Made by a program: the position numbers and the translations under genes. 64,000 bases of DNA from contig CM074762.1 of NCBI GenBank assembly GCA_037355855.1, forward strand, positions 620,001 through 684,000. Direction: 5' to 3'. Under the pieces are notes generated by a model. It searched no databases. It was not told where the DNA came from and worked only from the letters and a program-made list of their open reading frames with translations. Of the stretch, positions 32,786 to 42,882 are shown in pieces. The stretch is from Pseudo-nitzschia pungens (taxonomy: Eukaryota > Bacillariophyta > Bacillariophyceae > Bacillariales > Bacillariaceae). The stretch's first letter is position 1. Every line of letters starts with the position of its first letter.

Positions 32786-34417
32786 ATGAATCCAAGCAAG
32801 GGACGAAAACGGCCCAAACCGAACGGCGAAGCAGAACAACAGGACGATTCGGCCAACGCAAACGCCAACGCCGTGCCGTTGACACCGGCGGCCGCGGCCG
32901 CCGCATCTGTCTCGGAACGCTGCTGGAAGTGCAAGGGAACGGGGCTCAAGTTTCAGAAATCGACGCGGCGCAACGACGGTCCGCCCTGCAGGGTTTGCAA
33001 CGGGGAGGGTATCCGCAAGCGATCCCGGCGCGCCAAGATTCTGGCGTCGGAACCGGGAAAGATACTCAACCTGAGGGGGTACCCCTCCGATCACATCCTG
33101 CGGGGCGTCTTTCCGGAGGGATTTGCCGGTCCCCGGGCGGTTCGGGGAAGGGACGGCGACGGCTTGCCGGATCATTTGAGACCCAAACCCGGGGAGGTGG
33201 TCGGATCCCTCGGGTGCGGCGATTGGAGGATCTACCAGATCGCCGATGGCAACAAGCTGACCGTAGACGACTTTGTTTGTGCGTGGGTGGCGGCTGAAGA
33301 AATGAGAAAACGGGGGTATGGATTGCAACTTCACAGGGACAATCCATTGATCAGTGGGGTTGGTGGTGACGGCGACAATAACAACGATGATGACAATGGC
33401 GACCAACGACGAAGAATGTTTGGTGGCCGCAGAGACAAAATATCTACCACCCCACCGAACGATAACGATAGCAACACCAGTAGGAATCACCATCGTGGAT
33501 TCACCCACGCCGATATTGGGACCGGTTGCGGAAGCGTTCTGATGATGACCGCCTGGGCGTTTCTGGGAGAAATCCGATCGGTGGGGGTCGAGGCCCAGGA
33601 GGTCTCCTTCGGGTGTCTCAAGCGGGGCCTGGAGTGGAACCTCGGAAGCGACGGCACGCATCCCGGCGATGTCGTTCAGATCCAGCACAACGATCTGCGC
33701 ACGTGGGATGGGCGCGGGGTTGACCATGGCTCCGGAGCGACCGCGCCTTGCTCGGACCCAGCGAGAACGTCGTCGTCGTCGTTGTCGTCGCCCCCCCTCT
33801 GCCCACCCTACCGCTTGATCACGGGGACGCCGCCGTATTTTCCCACGGACAGTTTTGTGGCGAGCCAGAACCACGAACAAAAGGTCCGCTGTCGCGTTCC
33901 GACACGGGGGGGCGCACCGGACTACATCGAAACGGCCTCGCGGTTTCTGCTGGAGGAACAAAGCGACGGAACCGGAGAGGGCGTCTTTTGCATGGTCGAG
34001 GCCGCCTTTGACAAGGCCGAGGCCGGGGTGATGGATGCCGTGAGAAAATACGACATGAGGGTGCGGCGACGGGTCGACGTGATCACGCGGACCGGGCTTC
34101 CGCCGAGATTCAGTTGCTGGGTCATGACCAAGAAGAAGAAACCGTCGCAACCCGTGCCATCGACCGAGACCTTTTCGTCTTGGGAGACGGATGGGGAAAC
34201 CCGCGCAGAGAATCGCGACGACAAAGAAAACGACGACGCCGATAGCAAAGTGAAGTTTCCCATCGAAACACTCACACTCCGCAATGCCGATCTCACCAGG
34301 ACACAAGAATATACCAATGCCATGGAAATCATGGGCTGGGTGGATTTCGAAAAATCCGAACGCAAAACAGCAAAAACTGTCACTAAAATGAATTGCGCCG
34401 ACAGCGAGAGCGGGTGA
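32786..34417 (+). CDS. Zinc-finger / TrmN6-like SAM-dependent methyltransferase
   Basis: 543 residues from the ATG at 32786. An in-frame ATG at 32645 would add 47 residues of His/Gln/Arg low complexity, so I prefer the later one. A DnaJ-type half zinc centre, CWKCKG at residue 46 and CRVCNG at residue 68, comes first. Then a segment NLRGYPSDHILRGVFPEGF and GDWRIYQIADGNKLTVDD, and a Rossmann methyltransferase: SAM motif I ADIGTGCGS (about 243), GVEAQEVSFGCLKRGLEWN, and catalytic-type motif GTPPYFP (about 347), followed by RGGAPDYIETASRFL and a final strand region RFSCWVMTK. The fold and TPPY motif point to the TrmN6/YfiC group (N6-adenine methylation of tRNA), although the first motif residue is Thr instead of Asn. 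The target is unknown. Asp/Asn-rich insertions occur before motif I. The GC-rich codon usage opens a long antisense shadow frame. Confidence 0.75.
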   Translation: MNPSKGRKRPKPNGEAEQQDDSANANANAVPLTPAAAAAASVSERCWKCKGTGLKFQKSTRRNDGPPCRVCNGEGIRKRSRRAKILASEPGKILNLRGYPSDHILRGVFPEGFAGPRAVRGRDGDGLPDHLRPKPGEVVGSLGCGDWRIYQIADGNKLTVDDFVCAWVAAEEMRKRGYGLQLHRDNPLISGVGGDGDNNNDDDNGDQRRRMFGGRRDKISTTPPNDNDSNTSRNHHRGFTHADIGTGCGSVLMMTAWAFLGEIRSVGVEAQEVSFGCLKRGLEWNLGSDGTHPGDVVQIQHNDLRTWDGRGVDHGSGATAPCSDPARTSSSSLSSPPLCPPYRLITGTPPYFPTDSFVASQNHEQKVRCRVPTRGGAPDYIETASRFLLEEQSDGTGEGVFCMVEAAFDKAEAGVMDAVRKYDMRVRRRVDVITRTGLPPRFSCWVMTKKKKPSQPVPSTETFSSWETDGETRAENRDDKENDDADSKVKFPIETLTLRNADLTRTQEYTNAMEIMGWVDFEKSERKTAKTVTKMNCADSESG

Positions 34418-36015
34418 GAGGATCTATTATCTAAGTAAGCTCAAGGACGAAAAATCACAGTTCGAGTAATTCTTCCCCGAAAACCAAGTTTCTACGACGC
34501 TCTATTACCGTCACCACAATTATATGGTGAATCGCTAGAGTGACTGTTTATCTCATGCATACTAGGCATCGGTCTCCGAACTCTGACTGTGATTGGACTG
34601 TTGATAGAGATCGAACCATCGAAAGAATGCGTTGACGTTGTTGTGAGAGTAAAACCCCGAGCTCACAAGATTGCGCATTGCTGTGTACAAAGGGAAGTCT
34701 AGCCGTTTGTCGCGACCTGGCCCAGTCTCTTCCCCAACATGCAGGACTACGAAGAAGAGCAGAATTTTCTGCAAAACTGTCTCCCATAATGAAATATGGA
34801 AGTCGTACTAGTACTAGTAGTACTACTGTTAGTGGTATGTTGTAAACTACAGCCGCACTCCTCTACTAACAACAAGAAGGTTCCTAATTTGCGCAATGTG
34901 ACGCTGTATGTCTTCGATACTAGTCTCAGCAACATGTGCAAGTAGAAAGAAAGAAGAAACAGGAGTTTGCAAGCAAGACAGATACATTCGCTTCAATTGG
35001 TCTCTGCTAGAAAATAGACCCGTGGTGTTGTAGCGAGGAGTTGCTGGAGAGGAACTGGCATTAGTACTACTAGCACTACTAGTAGTAATGGTACCACAAG
35101 GAAATCTCGCAAACCAAAGTTGAACTATGGTGTGATAAAGAAAATTGGTCTTGTACCGGTTTGTCATCCATGGACCGATACATTTCCTCGAAATGAAGGT
35201 GCTAATACCTTACTACTTCTTCGCTAATAGAAGTACGAGTAGTTCGAATGAAAAGTTCTTGCAGGTTAGGTGACGAAGCGGTACCAGTACTACAAGTACG
35301 CACTCGTGGTAGAAAATATGTTGAGAGGTGATGAACCAATGAATTGGAACAGGTTCAAGGTACGAGTAAGCTCACCAAGAAATAAGGTTAACCTTACTCG
35401 TACCTACCTCTTCCTTTACAAGTAAATCTTACGTTTTCATTCATCCATATTTTTCCATCTTTACACGTAGTGACGTTGTGTGCGTTCTGAAAAGAAAAGA
35501 AAAAAACTTATTGATATTTTTGTAGTGGAAGCATTCAGTGCGTCACCACATCAGAATTCTGGCTGCTGTCGTTACACACCTCAAGTTTCGGATCTACAAA
35601 ACTGTATTACCGGTAAGCTTACTCGTACTTCCGATTTGAATCGCTCCTTTTTCTGTGATTATTAGCGAAGGATTCTTCGTCCCTTTCTGATGGCATGCCT
35701 AAGATTACCGTAAGGTTTACGGTACGAACATTCGATCGAATCTTGTTCTAAGGCTTACCCAAACGTATTTGTTTCAGGTTTCAGTAGCAGGCATGGCTTT
35801 TTATCGAGCCTGAAGGGATACGGTAAAGTGACACTCACACTCGGGACGTATCAAGAATCAATAGGGGTGTCAGGAATAACTCATCCTGACATCATTCCGA
35901 CTAACATTGATCGTATTGAATACAGGAGAGTTCGTTTTGCCACATTGGCAAACACGATTACAAATCATTCCCAATCTATCGGAGGCAAACATAGAGCCAT
36001 AGTCGACTCCTCATC
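34418..36015. other. Intergenic, about 1.6 kb
   Basis: No gene is seen. It contains CTAGTACTACTAG-type microsatellites (34806-34830, 35060-35092), GTACGAGTAAGGTT words (35360-35400), and TACCGGTA at 35608 upstream of the ankyrin-RCC1 gene. Confidence 0.6.
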
Positions 36016-39000
36016 ATGCGTCGAAATTTTAAGCGACGGTCCTCATCAATGGGATCAGCCTGTGATGGCTCCTTCGATTTCACAACCAAGCAACAACCGG
36101 AAGCGCTTAGTGCAACCAGGGAGGAAGATTTGGAGACCGCTCGACAAGTACTTTCGAGTGTCTTGTACATGAAAGATGCCTCTGGGCGTCCTTTTTTGCA
36201 CTCCGATATTCGATTGAGCTGGGCAAAGGCGCTCCTGGATAGGGCGCGACACTTGGACGAACGCGTGGAATGCTTTTGGGAATCCGGTGTGAATGGCATG
36301 GATCTACACAAGAATGGTCTGAATCGCAAGGGCAGTGGAAGGCGTACTCTGATGCAACGACGGTTTCTGCTTCAACGCGATCTAGAATCAGGCTATACAC
36401 CATTTCAAAGTGCTATTCTGGAAGGGAACTTGGCTTCCATGTTGCTGTTTTTGCGGCATGCGATGGCGGACGACTCGTCCACCGAGCGGCTGACACAACG
36501 ACCCATGACACTGTTGCATGCGGCAGAAGCCAGTCAAGGCCAAAAGCACGCCAACCGGAACAAAAATAATCGATACAACAATACACTTTTGCTAGAAATG
36601 ACGAGCGCTACTGACCACGAAGGAATGACACCACTTCGCTTGCTGGGAAGATTGCAACAATCAGAACTATCTCATTGCCGGAAGTACTTGCATGCTTTTC
36701 GCCCCTCGGTGGATAGGAATGCCACCATGAGGCTGCGTACTCGTCACCGGCGTTCGAGCTTTGATGACAATGACGATGATGATGAAAATATAGATTTTTT
36801 CAGTGAAAATGCTGACTTGCTGGCAGGTGGCTTGGAAGAAGGAAGAAGCGGTGTTGGCGTTGATAAGTCATCCTATGCCTGTGAAGTTGTCACATTCGGA
36901 AGACCTCATCACTGCGCTTTGGGAGTCGTGCAAGGTGCTGGATCGTTATCGTCCGCGTATGCACCTTCTTCGACTTCAGACAAAAGTGGTCAAAAATACA
37001 GCCATGGAAGTTCCTTTTGCCCCCAACGTGTGCAAGAATTCGCTCAAGAAGTCGTTGGAAGACCTGGAGCCGCGATGACCGCTGCCGCTGCGACACATCA
37101 TACTCTAGTAGTGACAAAGAATGGCCATCTTTATGCATTTGGTTTGGAAAAAGGTGGCCGGCTAGGGTTGGGAGAACATCAGCCCCAGCAATGTCCTTTG
37201 CCGAAACGGGTCCTTGGAGCGCTTCAAAGGCGCCAAGTGGTGGGTGTAGCAGCGGCCGAAAACCATTCGCTGTGCGTAACTTCTCGTGGTGATGTATACG
37301 CATGGGGATCAAATCGTTTCGGCCAATTGGGAGATTATGGAACAAGTAGTTCCGCCACCACACCCTGCGGAAGTCGAAGTCTTCCTAAGAGAGTCGAAGA
37401 GTTGAAGCAATACCCCTGTGTTGCTGTGGCTGCGGGTGAAAAGCATTCCGTCGCCTTAACTCGGAAAGGAGAAGTGTATGTATGGGGTGACAACACGTCG
37501 GGCCAGTTGGGTGTAGCGAGACGATCTGGTGTGCAAAAGGTGCAACGTGTCGAAGCACTCTGGGGTACCTCTGGGTCACAAGGAAGTGGCAATAGCAGAC
37601 CGCCAAAAATTGCGATAGCGATCGCTGCTGCTGAGCAATCAACTTTGGTTCTAACGACGGGATCACCCGCCGCGACATTGACAAATGTCAACGCTATTTA
37701 CGAATGGGGTCATGGTAGCCACGTTCCAATCAGAGTGCAATTTGAAAATTATACTACTGGAGGAATGAAAACTGACAGCGCTAATCGATCAAGTTTGTTC
37801 GCGTCTAGTTTTAGCCGTCCCCCAAATCCAACTGCAATTGCGTGTGGACGGTTTCATAACGCCGCTATAACCTCCGATGGATTGGTCTACACATGGGGGC
37901 TTCATGCTGAGTCTTTGGGAAGAGGCGATAACAATTCAAAATCATCGAAACAACAACATCAACGTAGAAACTCCTCACCCCAGCTAGTAACGGGCATGCT
38001 TTCAGAGAACGGAGGTGGGATTGCCGTCGCAATCGATGCTTCAGGGGGTCACACGGCTGTCGTTTGTGATGACGGAGCTTTGTTCACCTGGGGGACGACG
38101 GATGGAAATAACGTCTACAACTTAGGACACGAGGGAGTTCGATGGCAACCAAACCCCAAACGTGTTCCTGGAGTCCATCGTGCGGTAGATGTAGCCGTCG
38201 CAAAAGAACACACTATCCTTCTGATTGGTACGAGCTTTCCTTCCATTCCAGATGACAGCTGTTTTCCAAGTCTCGAACTTCTCGCTGCCAAAAAAGCCAC
38301 CGAATACGTCGACCTATTTAATGTAATACCGATATTGATCATGGCAGAACGAACACAGGTAAGACTTCCAGGATATTTTGAGGATCTTTCCACTTACAAC
38401 CTATGCACTCACACCTTGCTCACGACATCCCACATTCATACAATGCAGTCTCCATTTCTCGCAAACTATTGCAGGAGCTTTGTCCGGAGAAATCTCGATG
38501 GTGTACTTAACGTAGGGAAAAAGAGCGAATTGAACCAATATCTCAACGATATGTTGGCGGAAACTACTTATCGTGGCGAGAAAAAGTACCGAGATGACAA
38601 ACACCACCCCTTCGTCTTTGATGTGATATCCGCCGGAAATATCGGGCGTCCCACGTTTGATCGAAAGTGGTTCTCGGATGTTGAAGATTGGATTTTAGGT
38701 TGCAAAAAGCTTGCCGAATCGCCAGTTGTTCAGGGAATTCTTGAAACTGCTGCGGTTCGAGAGTATGAGGAAGATTCCATTGGAATGAGTTCAAAGCTTC
38801 GACGGAGTTCTTCATGTCAACAAGACTACAGTGAATTTAGGGGAAGGTCGAATTCTATAGCAGAATCTGCTAATACACCAATAGCGAAAGAAGGTAACCT
38901 AGGTAGATGTATGAAAAAGGCAGCCTCAATGAACCTTTCGACACTCGAGCACGCGCACGAAAATTCGCAATGGCTTTCGAAGGAAATCCGTGGGGTACGG

Positions 39001-40584
39001 AAGAAGCTCAAACAGATTGCCAATTTGTTAGATGCAGAGACGCAGCAAGTAATCCTCTCCCCGGAACAGAAAGCGAAAGTTGCTCGTCGTTTCACCCTCG
39101 AAGCGGAGCTAAATATTTATGAAACAGCTGTAGGAGAGGTTGAAAAGCGGATAAAAGAACTCAGCGACGAAAAGAAAAGGAAGGAAAAACCGCCGCCGCC
39201 AACCGACACCCAAGATGATAGTATGACTGAAATGGGAATGAAGGCCGTTAATGAACCCATCGATCAAAACTCTACATGCTCGGTCGTAGAGGAGAAAAAT
39301 AAAAATTTCTTTTGCGATGTTTGTGGGGTGAAGTGCACCGACGAGGCAAACTTTATTCTTCATCAGAATGGTAGAAAACACCGTAATAGGGTAGCTCAGG
39401 TGGCCGAAGAAGAGAAGCAGAGAACTGCAGCTTCTATACGCCAGCAACAGCAAATTGAGTTGATGAAGTCTACTACGGCCCCAGTCTTCACTCCACCGTC
39501 AAAAAAGATTGTAAAAAATGCATGGGGGACACCGTCACCCCAACCAAACTATAAACTTCCACCCCCACCACATCCAGTTCTGCCTCCAGTTGCATCAACA
39601 TCCCAAAAGCATCAAGTGAAAAGTTCTCCTCTTGAGTCGTCGAAGATGGAATCATTATCACCGGCTTCAAGCATCAAGAAGCTGCTGAAGGAGAAAGGAA
39701 GTACGAAGAAGAAAATATCAAAAGCGACCATGAATGACGTGCGTTCATCACCAAGCGCACTTCCGTTATCTTCAGTTTCTAGCTTCACGCAAATTCTTGA
39801 AAAGCACGAATTAGAAAAGAATGTCACATCTGGAGGGGCGAAACAGCCTCCAAAACCTGCGGTTTGGAATTCAAATCCAAGCTCTACGCGTTGTGTACCA
39901 CTTTCAATGTATGCTGCCACTGATGTTGGATTTACTCCTAAAAAAATAAAGAGTAAAGACCGATCAAAGATATCTCTTGCTGAGTTTCTGAATCCATCTC
40001 AAGAGCAAAAAGCGCCATCTTCGCCCGCCTTAGCACCTTGGACGAATGGTCCTACCAAAAAAACTCTTAAAAGTCCTCCAAATACCAAGACAATCGCACA
40101 GATCCAAGCGGAAGAAGAGACCTTGAAATCAAAGCAAGATAAAACTTATGGAACAGGTGGAGGAAGCTGGTACGTTGAAAGAAGGGAAAGGGCCGAATCT
40201 GTGTTGGAGATCCAGAAAACTGCGCAGGAGGATTTGGAACACCGTTTACTTGTAGAGGAACAGCTGAGAATCGAAGCTCAAATCAAAGAAGAGATTGAAC
40301 GTAAGAAGAGGTTGGAAGATGAGAAGAAAAAAGGTGGCGGGAAACGAAGGCACAAAAATATTCCCGGTAACAAGGGAAGCAAAGGGAAACCGAATAATGC
40401 TCCCAACGCTGACGCCAAAGCCACCGTAGCTTCGAGGTCTAATCGAAACAAGGGAAGAAGCAAAGTTTCGAACAAGCCTATAAACAAACCTCCAACAAAA
40501 GGTACCAACACGGGTTCAAAAAAAGCCCCAAAAGCTCGTCAAGAATTCGAAATCCCAGCCAGTAAATGTTTGAACACGAGTTAA
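36016..40584 (+). CDS. Ankyrin-RCC1 repeat protein with coiled coil and U1-type zinc finger
   Basis: 1,522 residues in one exon. In order: N-terminal region with ankyrin-like segments (about 115-250, GYTPFQSAILEGNLASMLLFL and GMTPLRLLGRL); RCC1 beta-propeller repeats at about 285-740 (HHTLVVTKNGHLYAFG, AAAENHSLCVTSRGDVYAWGSN then RFGQLG, EKHSVALTRKGEVYVWGDN, VAKEHTILLIG); a helical region at about 760-900 (VDLFNVIPILIMAERTQV, FLANYCRSFVRRNLDGVL) like the segment after RCC1 in plant ankyrin-RCC1 and animal IBTK proteins; a coiled coil (EIRGVRKKLKQIANLLD); a C2H2 finger of the U1/matrin type (CDVCGVKC then HQNGRKH, about 1100-1125); SLAEFLNPSQ; and a basic Lys/Arg-rich end. I recognise the architecture as plant-type ankyrin-RCC1. 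The zinc finger suggests RNA or double-stranded RNA contact. The precise role is unknown. The upstream ATG context gives no better start. Confidence 0.78.
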   Translation: MRRNFKRRSSSMGSACDGSFDFTTKQQPEALSATREEDLETARQVLSSVLYMKDASGRPFLHSDIRLSWAKALLDRARHLDERVECFWESGVNGMDLHKNGLNRKGSGRRTLMQRRFLLQRDLESGYTPFQSAILEGNLASMLLFLRHAMADDSSTERLTQRPMTLLHAAEASQGQKHANRNKNNRYNNTLLLEMTSATDHEGMTPLRLLGRLQQSELSHCRKYLHAFRPSVDRNATMRLRTRHRRSSFDDNDDDDENIDFFSENADLLAGGLEEGRSGVGVDKSSYACEVVTFGRPHHCALGVVQGAGSLSSAYAPSSTSDKSGQKYSHGSSFCPQRVQEFAQEVVGRPGAAMTAAAATHHTLVVTKNGHLYAFGLEKGGRLGLGEHQPQQCPLPKRVLGALQRRQVVGVAAAENHSLCVTSRGDVYAWGSNRFGQLGDYGTSSSATTPCGSRSLPKRVEELKQYPCVAVAAGEKHSVALTRKGEVYVWGDNTSGQLGVARRSGVQKVQRVEALWGTSGSQGSGNSRPPKIAIAIAAAEQSTLVLTTGSPAATLTNVNAIYEWGHGSHVPIRVQFENYTTGGMKTDSANRSSLFASSFSRPPNPTAIACGRFHNAAITSDGLVYTWGLHAESLGRGDNNSKSSKQQHQRRNSSPQLVTGMLSENGGGIAVAIDASGGHTAVVCDDGALFTWGTTDGNNVYNLGHEGVRWQPNPKRVPGVHRAVDVAVAKEHTILLIGTSFPSIPDDSCFPSLELLAAKKATEYVDLFNVIPILIMAERTQVRLPGYFEDLSTYNLCTHTLLTTSHIHTMQSPFLANYCRSFVRRNLDGVLNVGKKSELNQYLNDMLAETTYRGEKKYRDDKHHPFVFDVISAGNIGRPTFDRKWFSDVEDWILGCKKLAESPVVQGILETAAVREYEEDSIGMSSKLRRSSSCQQDYSEFRGRSNSIAESANTPIAKEGNLGRCMKKAASMNLSTLEHAHENSQWLSKEIRGVRKKLKQIANLLDAETQQVILSPEQKAKVARRFTLEAELNIYETAVGEVEKRIKELSDEKKRKEKPPPPTDTQDDSMTEMGMKAVNEPIDQNSTCSVVEEKNKNFFCDVCGVKCTDEANFILHQNGRKHRNRVAQVAEEEKQRTAASIRQQQQIELMKSTTAPVFTPPSKKIVKNAWGTPSPQPNYKLPPPPHPVLPPVASTSQKHQVKSSPLESSKMESLSPASSIKKLLKEKGSTKKKISKATMNDVRSSPSALPLSSVSSFTQILEKHELEKNVTSGGAKQPPKPAVWNSNPSSTRCVPLSMYAATDVGFTPKKIKSKDRSKISLAEFLNPSQEQKAPSSPALAPWTNGPTKKTLKSPPNTKTIAQIQAEEETLKSKQDKTYGTGGGSWYVERRERAESVLEIQKTAQEDLEHRLLVEEQLRIEAQIKEEIERKKRLEDEKKKGGGKRRHKNIPGNKGSKGKPNNAPNADAKATVASRSNRNKGRSKVSNKPINKPPTKGTNTGSKKAPKARQEFEIPASKCLNTS

Positions 40585-40839
40585 ACATTTTGGTGAACGT
40601 CAACCATGCTGTGTTGCTAGTGCATTCTCCAAGGGCACTTCTAGAGAGGAACTTCTCTGAACAAAAGCTGAATTGTTTCTTTCGACACTACAGAGTTTCT
40701 AAATTTAGCTGTTTGGTAAATATTTCAAAAAGCTTTTTATTGAACTTATTGTTATTATTATGATGTTATAGTGTATTTGGTTTCAAGTGAAACGATCTAT
40801 TTTCTTTGTTTGCCCCTAATGCGACTGCCATCCCATGCA

Positions 40840-41661
40840 TCACATGACACCCGCACTTATTTCCCAGATTTTTGTGCACTTTTTTAGTTCATCATCGCTA
40901 ACAGTCGTCGGCGAGACCGAGTTCTTTGGGGTGACACGATGCATGCTAATTGAGGCCTCTGAATAATTGGTGCCTACCAAAGATGCCGACATTCTTCTGG
41001 TAGGTTTACCAGTTGCGGCAACAACGGGTTCCGCAGTGGCAGCGACTGTTTGACTGGTGACAAAGAGATGTGCGATTTTTTCTCGCTCTTCTTGAACGAC
41101 TTCAGCATCGTTTGCTGCGATTTCGATCGCTTCAAGCCGACAATGAGCATTGCTCTTTCTATACAGATGAGCAATTTTGTCGCAGTCGACCGGTTGTTCG
41201 AGCCGGCGTTGTCTACTTTGTTCCAGGAGAACAGTCCATAAAGAGTTGTACCGATTCTCTTTTCGGATAGTGGATCCCATCGGAGTCTTGTTTTCCAGTC
41301 CTCGAGTGGTATCTTCAGCCTCGAAGTCATCCTTGAGAGTGTTAGTGATCATACGTTTGAGAATAATTAGAGCTGATTTTCTCATTTTTCGAAAGTCTCC
41401 TTCGTTGTACCAACTCGCCCGAATCTCCTCTTCTGTCATTTCCGATAAGGTCGGAATAAGACAAAAATCAACTAAATCTTCCTTTTCCTCGGTTTGAGAA
41501 AAAGTCACGGTCCGGCAACCAGCCCGGCATGATGGGGAAGGTGAAACACTTCTTGCTTTTTCTTCTCGGACCGGCGTGACAGCAGCGCCCTTGATTTGTT
41601 CGTCACTGTTCTGGTCCAATGAAGAGGATAGGGATGTAGTTTGCTCGATAGACTTGCACAT
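40840..41661 (-). CDS. Diatom-type WY/RGLE family protein, function unknown
   Basis: 273 residues. The disordered N-terminus includes CRAGCRTVTFSQTEEKEDL, followed by a conserved core: EEIRASWYNEGDFRKMR, TTRGLENKTPMGS, LWTVLLEQSRQRR, then IAHLYRKSNAHCRLEAIEIAANDAE with a helical end. The pattern WY-x(n)-RGLE-x(n)-VL-x-Q-x(2)-R then S-x(n)-A-x(3)-A-x(2)-D is one I recognise as recurrent among diatom predicted proteins without known function. The next gene at 42883 carries the same core. It converges with the ankyrin-RCC1 gene, 255 bp between the two ends. No membrane segment or signal peptide. Confidence 0.7.
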   Translation of the reverse strand: MCKSIEQTTSLSSSLDQNSDEQIKGAAVTPVREEKARSVSPSPSCRAGCRTVTFSQTEEKEDLVDFCLIPTLSEMTEEEIRASWYNEGDFRKMRKSALIILKRMITNTLKDDFEAEDTTRGLENKTPMGSTIRKENRYNSLWTVLLEQSRQRRLEQPVDCDKIAHLYRKSNAHCRLEAIEIAANDAEVVQEEREKIAHLFVTSQTVAATAEPVVAATGKPTRRMSASLVGTNYSEASISMHRVTPKNSVSPTTVSDDELKKCTKIWEISAGVM

Positions 41662-42882
41662 TATCTTCTGTATTGTTTGTTGTAAAAGATATGAACTAGG
41701 TGTAGGTGAATAAATAATGGGTATCTTATGATATGGCGTTGCGAAATGAAGTGAACTTCTTTATTGTTTTGCTGTTTTAAAAGTTGTGATGAGAAAGGTC
41801 AGCCGCCTTTTTCTCTCACAACATGTAAGGTTTACTGCTTGCTACGGTACAGTAATAACTTTTTTTTGCATTATCTCGCCGAGGTCGAAAAAGTGGGTCG
41901 TCTTTTTGCACCTCAACTTGAAGGTCACAGCAATACGAGTATGAATAGGCCCATGGGGATCCAACATTGAAGAGGCCATGGAAGAATATCAATTTGAGCT
42001 CAGCGATTCGCATTCTGATGAGTTGTATTGTGCCAAAATGCATTCTGAAGATGAAGTACTCGTACGTGTATCCTTACGACCACCACAATACCAATACCGA
42101 ATGACCATCACATTTAATTGAGATACTAATTCTCTTTGTTCTACAAAGATCCTGACAATACATCGGTCATTTGTTGATTCTTGGGCTTTTTAAATGCAAA
42201 TCATTGTGACTGAGTAAATTCTGACTTTTTTTCTAATGTCTCAAAGCTGTTTCACTTTCCTTCTATTGAAGTCAACGCGATGGGATCCATTGAATCCGAA
42301 AAGATCAATGATACCATTAATGTGATAGCGTGAATTTATGATTTATGCTCATTTTAGAGGATTACGATTACAATCGCGACTACTGTAACTTCATGATTAT
42401 ATGTCATTCCATCCGGGACCGTGTTCAAAGTGTTTTCTCTACTGTGCTTGTGATGATAACACAGTAGAAAAAGTACGAAATCTTTGATCTCTCCTGCCTG
42501 GTGGAACAATTGGGCGTTTCAATGTTTTTGGAAAATAGAATAATTATGAATGACACTTTCTTTTGACACGTAAGGGAATGAAAGATATATTCCTTCAAAA
42601 CAAAACATACGTCTCACAAAGGGTAACAATAAACAAATAATAATACGAAGTACTGCAATAATGTATGCTTTGTTTGAAAATGTCTTTTCAAACCCACTGT
42701 TCAATTGAAGGGATATCAAAGTGCTTTCCACGACTATTCAGGAACAAGTTACAGAGTAAATCCAGATTTTCTCGTTACACGTTCCAGTTACAAAACTAAG
42801 ACTAAGGCTTTATTCCATGTATTGGTAGGCTGTTCACAATTTTATATGGCTGATCCTCGTTTGACTTGGAAGACAAAAAACT
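41662..42882. other. Intergenic between two divergent WY/RGLE genes, about 1.2 kb
   Basis: AT-rich and without supported coding sequence. It presumably holds both promoters. Confidence 0.55.

Noticed and set aside
32711..34306. 531-codon minus-strand ORF opposite the methyltransferase
   Set aside because: GC-rich third positions keep the antisense frame open; no domain is present, while the plus strand has clear motifs.
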